From Agrocybe praecox (lineage: Eukaryota; Basidiomycota; Agaricomycetes; Agaricales; Agrocybaceae), in NCBI GenBank assembly GCA_964017145.1, contig OZ024843.1:1293001-1357000 (forward strand): a stretch of 64,000 bases of DNA. Direction: 5' to 3'. Of the stretch, positions 55,605-64,000 are shown one piece after another. Each line of letters starts with the position of its first letter. Within the stretch, counting starts at the first letter, position 1. The notes under the pieces are model-generated. The model saw only the letters and a list, made by a program, of their open reading frames with translations, was not told where the DNA came from and searched no databases. The position numbers and the translations under genes are program-made.

Positions 55605-58217
55605 ATGTCTGCTGAGCAGCCTGCCCATATAGAACAAGATACTCTAGCTTCTCCAAATGGAAACGAGCTTCCAACGTACGACGATCTTGCCGCACAAAAT
55701 GGACCTAATTCCAGGTATTTGAAGAATTTACACTGTTGCGCTTCTTGCGTCTGATAATCCGGTGCAAATAGATTTGGAAGATGGAGAGGCTGGATAGAAA
55801 AAAGGTACGTGTATTAACGATATCCGTTTCGTTAACATAATCCAATTCCAGAACCTTGCAGAGCGGCTGAGAGGCAAGCAGAAATAACGCCTGAATTAAG
55901 GGCACAAAGGCGGGCGCGTGGTTGGGGGAACGATTTGGACTATCAAGTTTGTCGCGTCAATCAAAGCAGAAGGCCACTCAATCTGACTTTACCTAGGTAA
56001 ACCCTCGAACAGACCCGGTGGACCACTCTTTGCATGTACAAACATCTAACTTGACGATTCAAGACACGCCTCCACGATCCGTGGACGAAATCACATTGAG
56101 CGCACCACTTCCTTTTGTTAGCCAAACCATTGAGCCAACACATCTAAAAATCAATCACTTTGGTTCTCGATTTTTACCCCACACGACATCCCAAATACGC
56201 TGTGTGTTGCCTTTATTGGCGGATCGGATACTGCTTATCGGGCATGATGAGGGCCTGTCAGTTTTGGATATGTTTCCCCAAGAATGGACTGAACATGGAG
56301 ATTTAGTCACAAAGGGGCCAGATGAAGCACAATGCCGGCCAGTGTGGAAAGGAGAGAGGTAAGTGATAAATATTTAGTACTCGTCCATCCGGAAGCTTGA
56401 TTTCTGCTAGTGTTTATCAAATGTCCATTCTTGAATCCGAGGATCATGGTTATGGCACCCCACAAGGGGTTGTCCTCATGATTATCGGACCCGCTCCAGA
56501 GTACGCAACTACCAGCAAGGAATCCGAGATGATGAAGACAGCCCGCATGTATAATCTTGGAAGTCTGATCAGTCTGGCTAGATGGACCATCGCACAGAAG
56601 GTAACGCACTTCAATTTCATTATGTTACTCGTTATTGAATTTGTATCAAAGGGCTCGAAGCCATTAGAGCTACTAAAAATCAACGGCTGGCAACAACCCA
56701 CCACTCCATCTAAGCGACATCGAGCCCATGGTAGCATAGCTAGGGGCTTGAAATCATTCATCGATAATAGTAATACATCCTCTGAGCAATCGACCTCCTA
56801 TCAACCTTTCCTCAATCCTTCCATGTCTGGTCCGAGCCATTTCAAGAGTCCTACCCCATCCGAGCGTGGAAGCCCCACGCATAGCACGTTTTCAGAAGAA
56901 TCCAGCTGGGATATAGTTGATGATCTACCCATTCGATGGGCAACTGACTTCGTTCCACTTGCTTCTCCTGGCTCTCGTTTGGCTGGTCAATCTGTGATAT
57001 CCTACGCAACTTGGGCCGATGAATCCAGACAAGGTAAAGGGGCCGGTGGGCAATTACTGGCCATTGCTACGAAAGGGACGATCTTTCTGTACGAGACTCC
57101 GAAGGGGGAGAGGGCTTATAGATTTGTTAAGGTTTCTTAGTTTTTTTTAACTTTGATTACTCTTTAGCTAACGCAATTCGTGAAGGAATTCTACACGCCC
57201 ATACAACCGCGTAGTATCACTTTCTTCCAGCAATCAGTGAGCGACACGCGAAATTCTATTGACGAGAAGAGCCCCAGTCGCTATCATTCGCACAAACGAA
57301 CGGATAGTAGTAGCACTCTGAAGGGGTTACCAAGCGGGGCCTCTTCATCTACAACCCTAAATTATGGAACTCATCTCAGCTTATTTGTCTTGTTTGACAA
57401 GAAAGCTGGGTGGATCCGATTAACCGACTCCGCAGTAGGAGAGCTAGAACTCGGAGAGGATGGTGGACCACAGGCCCCAGGCATGCTCTACCCGCGCGAC
57501 ACCGTATCATCAGCCTTAAGCACAGCAACATTACGACAGCGGGCGCGAGTATCTTTTGACATTCGCGAATCCGCTGCCAAATGGATTCCGCCGGTACGAC
57601 TAAATTTGCCTGTTTTTGGATCACCCGACACTACTCAACCTATCCACATTCTCACTCGAGGTAAACGAAGTCACATCGTACCTTGTCCACTTCCTATACG
57701 CGCTCAAACAAGTCCTCCTTTACACGCTATCTTTTGGAGATCCCCCCCTAAATACGTTTCTGCACGTCTGTTACCAGCTGGACACGATGTTATCAATGAG
57801 CCGCCTTTACTCCAGCTCATTGCTTTCGGTGAGAATGGCGTCGAGGTCAATGAAACTGGGATATCCTTTATGAATACCAAAGGTAAAGGACGTGCATTCC
57901 CCGAGGAAATAGTGCGAGCAGATGAGGACCTCGGAGGTGAGGTAGGGTTTTTAGTTTCCGGGGGAAACTGGGACAAATTTGCCCAGTTATACGAATCTGG
58001 AGGGTTGGGAAGTTCAGCTTCTGTACTTTCCGTGGATAGCATGGACTCTTTAGATCTATTAGCCAAGATGAAAAGCGAACAGGGAATTTATGGTTGGTGT
58101 CGGAAGGGTCTTGCTGATTGGAGAGTGTTCTGGGTTGGTGGGGGTCGAACAGAGGATTCGGCTGCCGGGGGCTCAGGGCTGGATTATAGAGACTCTATGT
58201 CTAGCATGTATGTATGA
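55605..58217 (+). CDS. Large protein with CNH-like region, function unknown
   Basis: Starts MSAEQPAHIEQDTLASPNGN and continues through short exons (about 55605-55715, 55772-55800, 55855-55945, 55997-56360, 56409-56600, 56649-57130, 57174-58217) with RFGRWRGWIEKR and AAERQAEITPELRAQRRARG. The core has IRCVLPLLADRILLIGHDEG followed by LSVLDMFPQEW, which resembles the first strand motif of a citron-homology (CNH) beta-propeller. GVEVNETGISFMNTKGKGR near the end resembles its last strands. A Ser/Pro-rich insert (56700-56930) separates the two halves. I do not recognise a named orthologue. CNH domains act as protein-interaction modules in Rho GEFs and vacuolar tethering proteins. No kinase, GEF or membrane domain is present. 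Confidence 0.65.
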
Positions 58218-58590
58218 ATGTAAAACTATTCTCCATATCCCGATGCATTTGAAAAATATTCCGTTTGTAGTAGTAGCAGTAACATACCATGGACAATTAA
58301 ACTCTCATACTAAACACAAGATAGCGTCCCGAAGGGGCTTGATAATTTTCTGCCTCGTGTGGACAGATTACAATTATAAAGTACAGGTGTACGAATAGAT
58401 AATGATATCAAAATGAAACAACTCTGCCTCGCAAAAAAGGCATGGTCAAAGCAGGTTCGTCCGCGTATTACGAATGGGGTAACAAATTCCACATCAGTAC
58501 GCGATAGTAGTCCGGTTATATAATGAAAACAAGAAAGTCCAATGATGATTGCAAACGTGGTGAATGTCATGAGGATATAGAAAAAGATAC
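58218..58590. other. Convergent intergenic region
   Basis: 3' flanks of two converging genes. Nothing else was recognised. Confidence 0.5.
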
Positions 58591-61500
58591 TCATCTGGTA
58601 GGAGGTCGTGATGAGGCAGGCGGGTGGGTTTGGCTAGCAGTGCTGGCTCCACTGTTATTCGACGATGTCGCTTGGTTTAAACGACCCATCGAGCTAGCCG
58701 GTTTACGTATGACAACGAAGGATCTTTGTGCTTGAGGCGCACCCCCGCTACCTAGACCACCGAGCTCCTGATCTATAGCAGAACCTTCGCCCAGATTAGC
58801 TGTTGATGTCCGTCCTTCACTACTGTGCGGTCGATTACGACGTATATGGTACCAGGGTTTTTTCTTTCTATGTTGATTATGTTCGTCTCCTGAATCGTAG
58901 TCGTCCTGATTTGACCCAGTACTGCCTAACGTGAATTTAGAGGCAGCCACGGCTGACGGAGGACGCAAGAAAGTATCTTCGGAAACGTGTGTCTGTCTTC
59001 GTGGTGTGGAAGCTTGGCTCTGTTGTTGGAAGTTGGTGGCCATCGAAGATGTCGATGCTTGGCCACTGATGTTTGGTAAGTAATCTTCAACGATCGCTGT
59101 CTGCGACTTTGTGCGTATATGCGCGGGTTGCATTGCACCAGTGGGCAGTCCATTCTCCCCGATCGCAACTTTTGACAATGCAATGGAAACTTCATCGTCT
59201 TGGTCAAAGAGCATCGGAGGGCTTGCTAGAGCTGATGGGCTATAATTTCCACCGGTCTGAGCTGCAGCTTGTTGTCCGAAAGACGGAAAGTTTTGCGTTG
59301 AACCAGTGGCAATAGCATACGGCGAATCGATATGTGCTTTGCCGCCCCCTACACGAGAGAAACCGCTTGACGTGGGAACAGACCCCGAGGATGATACAGA
59401 CGGCCTATTATTTTGCTGCTGCACTCCGGTGCGCACAGCAGTATATCCTGGCCTCGGGAAAGGCTGCCAAGCACCCATGATATAACCTTCATCGTCACTA
59501 TCAAGCTCCTCTTTGTATGGTATATTCGCATGCTCTGGCTTCAGAACAGAAGGGGGTTGAGAATGAGTCGAACCTTTCCTAGAATCTGAATTTAGGAAAC
59601 GAGGAGGTGTAGCATTGCCTTCCAGTGGGTGAATTCCTCCCACAGGAGGCATATATGATGAAAGATCAGAATCCCTGGTTTGAGTCTGAGACGACCCATG
59701 GTTGGCGGTTCTTCGTCTATTCGATCGGCGTCTACGACCACTCTTTTTCCTGGATCCGCAGCAGCCGAGGAGACCGCAAGCACCCAGTAAACCGCTGTCC
59801 ACTGCATGCTTGCTACTGTCGAACCCAATACCACCGAAGAGACGAATAAAGCCTTCAAGGATTTTTGAAAGTAGCATGAGCACTAATGCCAGATATACTA
59901 AGGCAAGAATTACAAGGATGCCATATGCAACCCAGCCGCCTGGTCCAGGACCTATTGAAATCTTTCACAAAGGTCAGTTGTCGAATGATGAAATATCCCA
60001 AAAGGCTACATACTGCTTGAGTTAAGATGACCAACAACACAGCAATTACAATCCTTGCAACGCAGAATAAGAAGCTGATTAGTCCCATACTCGCCCCACT
60101 TCCCCACGGAAGCCATATGCTCGTCACAAGCGCTGATATAACTTCTACCACCAAGATAACAATCGCTTGGGCAGTCCCACTTTTCTGGCCAACTCCGATG
60201 GTCACGCCGAAAGCGATGTTTGTCGCAAAGAATAGACTAGCAAAAAGTTGAGAGCCATGCCTGTAATGATTATACAAAGGTCCTAAAGAGAGCAGCGTTT
60301 TGGTTTCGTCGTAAAGTTTGTTTGTCGTGGTAAAGGTCACACGAATAACAAGGTGTGCTGGTATAAGGATGGAGAAAATAACAAAGGAAAGCGCTGCTAA
60401 AACCACTGAAGATGTGGCGACAACATTCCTGGGCAGCGTCATTTGATAACACGAAAAGATGGTAATAGGTAGGTGGAATAGAACGAGAATACGAACGAGA
60501 TTTCCATGCAGTACAGTCCCGTGAAATGCACCTAAGTCTGCCCGGATTCGCCACCATGACCTATGTGAGTTAACGCCTCGTTCAGAAGAAACATGAGATC
60601 CAGCCAACGGTAAAGCGAATCTAGCGGTGGGAAATTTAGCAGAAGTCGAAGTGCCAATTCCTGAGCCTGTTAACGATTTATTCTCTTCCGCGACTGACGA
60701 AGGGAGGGGAGCTTCTAGCTCTTTACTGCCGTATGTTGGACTCCTGGTTCGCCCCAGCCGGTTCATGTTCGCAGCATGTCCTTGGGCCCCTGTCGAATCC
60801 GTAGTGAGACCAACAGTATAATCGATTATCCAAATCAAGACAGAAATGGCTATAGCAGCTCCCACAATGCCTAAAAAGAGGATCAAGCACGTCGGAAATA
60901 AATCTTGCGGACGAATTCCAACAGTATATGCGAACGAAGGTATTCCCTCTTTGGCATCGGAGGGCAGTGTAAAAAGGACATTGGGCATGGATTGGTCAAT
61001 AAATATGGGGGAATCACGATTTGTGAGTTGGTCCAAAAATCCTGCGGGAGGGGCGAAAGGTTCTGTGTGAAGTGGATTCCAATGGTTAGATTTTGATGAC
61101 TGGGTTAAGGATATGTCTGCGAGTTGGATATGTGCTGAGAAATGAATGCTGAAGAAAGCCGACAAATCACATACTGTATGAAAGGGTAGACCATGCGGTC
61201 TGGGTTAAAAGAGGGTCTGGGGCAAAAGATTAACCAAAATAGACCGTCGAAGCTGAGACACTACGTACAAACAAATTGAGGCCATTCTACCGCCACCATA
61301 GCCAAAGCCGCACACCATTGCGTGTGGAATATGATATCACGTAGAGAGGGTGTACCTGCGAAGGTTGGTGAGAGATAAGCATCAGAACTTTAGATGGAAT
61401 AAAGCGGGAAAACTGACAAAAACGCATTAGTGCTGGACTATTGGCGAGTCGTTCCCCACTGATAGCGCTCGCCAAAATATATCCTGCACTTTGAGCACGC

Positions 61501-62228
61501 GACCATAGTCCACGTCCAGGACGTGTTACACCGCGACCCCAAGCTGAAGCAATCCTCGCGAGGCCAACTACCGCCCAATACGCTATGGCTAACCCAACTG
61601 TTGACCAGAAAATGATAATCGCTTTTCCGTACGGAGAAGATGGACTTGGTTCGAGCGGAGTAGTGAGTATATCGAGACACAGAAGTTCTCTGCTGAGCGT
61701 ATCCACAGCACGAAGTCGGGTAATGAGAGTCGTGAGTTCGCGATTTTTGCCCCAGGGAATGGTGGATGAGAAGGCGAAAGGACCTTGGACAATCGGACAA
61801 TAAGTGCCATCGGAAGATGTTATATCGGGAAGTGGGGATTGCGGTCGCATGTTCTGACATAGATATGAGCTATTTGTCCACGCATTCAAGGTAAGGACCG
61901 ATGTGGTAGTAAATAACGTTGCTGTAAGTGTTATCAATATCTGCAAGGAAAGTCATAGAGAAAGTTGGTATTCACCAAGGCTTGTGCTAGTATTCGTTAC
62001 CCCAACAATATCCCGAGGACTAGTTCCAAGAACCGTAAGGTTGAGATACTTTCCAAACTCCTCATTGTGAGAGACCTGCGCATAAACTGTGTCGACGTTG
62101 AACTTTTGGTTTTGGCTCTCAGGCTCGTCAAAGCAATCATCAAAGGGAATAGAGATGGGGTCGGCCGTGATAGTTGGAATTATTAAAAGGAGAAGAGAGA
62201 TAAAAGAAGCGGGAAATTGCGCCCTCAT
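58591..62228 (-). CDS. TRP-like / FLC family membrane protein
   Basis: MRAQFPASFISLLLLIIPTI is a signal peptide followed by an extracytosolic Cys-containing ML-like domain (PISIPFDDCFDEPES, TYCPIVQGPFAFSSTIPWGK). About nine membrane spans follow, e.g. IIIFWSTVGLAIAYWAVVGL, LFPTCLILFLGIVGAAIAIS, VRILVLFHLPITIFSCYQ, SSVVLAALSFVIFSILIP, LFASLFFATNIAFGVTIGV, GWVAYGILVILALVYLALVL. The C-terminal ~400 residues are cytosolic, basic just after the last span (SRKKSGRRRRSNRRR), then Ser/Gln/Pro-rich. This is the fungal transient-receptor-potential-like family (Pkd2 in S. pombe, FLC1-3 in S. cerevisiae), in calcium handling and cell-wall stress. Introns lie near 61945-61985, 61390-61430, 61170-61290 and 59885-60015; the second and third joints are approximate. 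Confidence 0.87.
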
Positions 62229-62317
62229 CGTGGTGAACGACGACGAGCACTTCCCTGTGGTCGTCAGACTCTTGTGAGGAGCACACTGCGCGAGTTACAC
62301 GAAAACCAATTAGGAAA

Positions 62318-64000
62318 ATGCGATCAGATTACGTCATACACGGTGTCCATGCCCATTCCCCGACCACTGCTGTGCACGGCATGTTCCTCCGCCGTGTCCA
62401 GGTGCACTGCTCAAAGAATCGTCTTTTCCATGATCTCCGTGCCTATGCTGAAGACCCACGTTGGCCAGGATGGCAGGTAATAATCGGGATAGAAACACAT
62501 GCCCAGATAAAAACGCGTCGGAAACTGTTTTCAGGTATTTTCTTCAACGCGTCTTTTGGGAATCCATTTTCTGATCATTTTTCAGACTCTTTTACGTCCA
62601 GTTTAGATGATATACCGAATGCAAATGTGTCAGTTTTTGACGCCGCCCTTCCGGGGACACTTCCCGTCTGTAGCCTAAAACCCGTGGAACGATAAAATTG
62701 AAGCTGACGACGGAAACCAGAAAATCAATCCGAAGGCGGTCGACTTGGCTCTTCGAACATCTTTGGCGTTGAAATGTAACATCAATATGAGGTCTTCTTT
62801 CGACCGAAAGCATTATTTCTATGCAGACCTACCTTCCGGACACCAGATAACGCAACAGTATTGTACGTATTTCGTCCAGTAAATGTCTTTGATTTTGTTT
62901 CTACGGGTATTCACTATGGAAATTTCAGCACCCCTTGCTCGAAACGGAGAGCTTCAGCTACATACCCTTGAGCATCCCATTAGCGTTCGCATAAAACAAA
63001 TCCAATTGGAACAAGTTCGTCGTCATTCTTTGCAACGAAGACAGCCTTGTTGACCCGTTCATAGGACACGGCGAAATCGACATTCAACTCTAGAAGCTCG
63101 CTCACCCAAATAGATCTCAATAGAGCCGGAACTGGGCTCATGGAAATTGTGTCAGAACCTGATATGCGGTAAACTTCCTGTCTTCACCATCCTGTGACTA
63201 TTTGTTTATCCTATTCGAGTTCGCCAGAAGAGGCTGGTGCATATGTTCGGACTCTCCAGTCTGTACTTCGTGCAATGGGATCTAGTGATGGAAATATGGA
63301 GCAGGTACCGTGTTCTATCTATCTCCTGTCTATTTTAATATTGGAGTTTTTTCTTTTCTTTCTGACGACCATCCCAGGGCTCACTTCGTTGTGATGTTAA
63401 CGTCTCTGTAAATCGTCAAGGAGATCCACCTGGAGTTCGCTGCGAAATCAAGAATCTGAACAGTGTTAGATTTATGATGGCTGCAATAAGTAGGTGTTAC
63501 CTCTCAGAAATGCCTGACTTGAACTAAACAATCAATCAGTTCATGAAATTAAACGTCAGAGAGAGTTTCTTATTGCCAACCCAGGGTCAACGGTTCCTCA
63601 GGAGACTCTCGGCTTCAACGAAGACACCTTCGAAACATTTCGACTTCGGTCAAAAGAAGATGCCCCGGATTACAGGTATATGCCCGACCCAAATTTAGGC
63701 GTTCTAGTCCTCAGTCAGGTATCTTTGCCTCTTTGGTACTCTTCTGGCGTGTTAAGGTCATGACATCCTTCTCATAGCACCGTCTCGACGAAATCCGGAA
63801 TGACATGCCCCCGCTTCCTTGGGAAGTCCGTGCTCGGATACTCGACAAGTATCCCTCTTTAAAGAACAAAGAAACCAGTTTAGATGTCCTGCTCAGCGTC
63901 GATAATGGCCGAGAAGTAGCCTTCGACGGAGAAGATAGTGGAGGAGCCGTAGAGTATTTCGAAAAGTTATGCCTTTCACCGAAACGAGACCCTGTCGTCA
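62318..64000 (+). CDS. PET112: Glutamyl-tRNA(Gln) amidotransferase subunit B, mitochondrial (PET112/GatB), 3' end outside window
   Basis: The start [20 protein letters not shown] provides a mitochondrial-type N-terminus. [20 protein letters not shown] is the first GatB motif. The next exons give [78 protein letters not shown] and [15 protein letters not shown] text, then [19 protein letters not shown], all standard GatB order with zinc-region and tRNA-binding parts still to come. It forms the GatFAB-type complex that turns Glu-tRNA(Gln) into Gln-tRNA(Gln) in mitochondria. One in-frame stop after PGTLPV is removed by an intron at about 62660-62720. Other introns are about 50-60 bases. The gene runs off the window end. 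Confidence 0.92.

Noticed and set aside
1..64000. Secondary-metabolite cluster, CRISPR array or viral insertion
   Set aside because: No polyketide, peptide-synthetase or terpene enzyme, no spaced repeats and no viral genes were seen.

Overview
The window looks like nuclear DNA from a mushroom-forming basidiomycete (Agaricomycetes). Genes are dense, on both strands, and broken by many short GT-AG introns of about 40-90 bases. A multi-exon DUF6533 membrane protein, MYND-finger proteins and an F-box protein fit that group. Species cannot be told from the sequence. No operon, CRISPR array or viral block is seen.

Layout: 0-11 kb holds the 3' part of DDI1, SPT3 (SAGA subunit), a cluster of three MYND-finger paralogues (one intact, one a faint relic, one frame-broken), nucleolar NOP13 and a Clr4/SUV39-type H3K9 methyltransferase with chromodomain, pre-SET and SET. 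11-21 kb holds a tail-anchored coiled-coil protein, a 1250-residue FG-repeat protein with an N-terminal membrane span (POM121-like) and a cytochrome b5. 22-31 kb holds an RNase III-dsRBD protein with altered catalytic residues, another MYND protein, succinate-semialdehyde dehydrogenase and a fumarylacetoacetate-hydrolase-family enzyme. 31-41 kb holds the septation initiation protein CDC14, the cytochrome oxidase assembly factor COA3, the DUF6533 protein, an F-box protein and a four-span membrane protein. 41-44.5 kb is gene-poor and carries a 574-bp hAT-type MITE with perfect 8-bp target duplication, plus two tRNA-like Pol III-type repeats. 44.5-64 kb holds a Tpa1/Ofd1-type prolyl hydroxylase, a 2.9-kb stretch without a recognisable gene, MGM101, a gamma-tubulin complex subunit, a CNH-like protein, a TRP/FLC-type membrane protein and the 5' part of mitochondrial GatB (PET112).

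Most genes are housekeeping. Several act in mitochondria (COA3, MGM101, GatB, probably SSADH), and two act on chromatin (SPT3, the H3K9 methyltransferase). They are not an obvious functional cluster. The most notable items are the membrane-anchored FG nucleoporin, the RNase III with lost acidic residues, the hAT MITE with a decayed passenger reading frame, the tRNA-like repeat pair, the MYND birth-and-decay cluster, and microexons of 9 and 14 bases. Exon joints were inferred by reading frame and splice consensus. Where stated, the exon lengths sum to an exact multiple of three.
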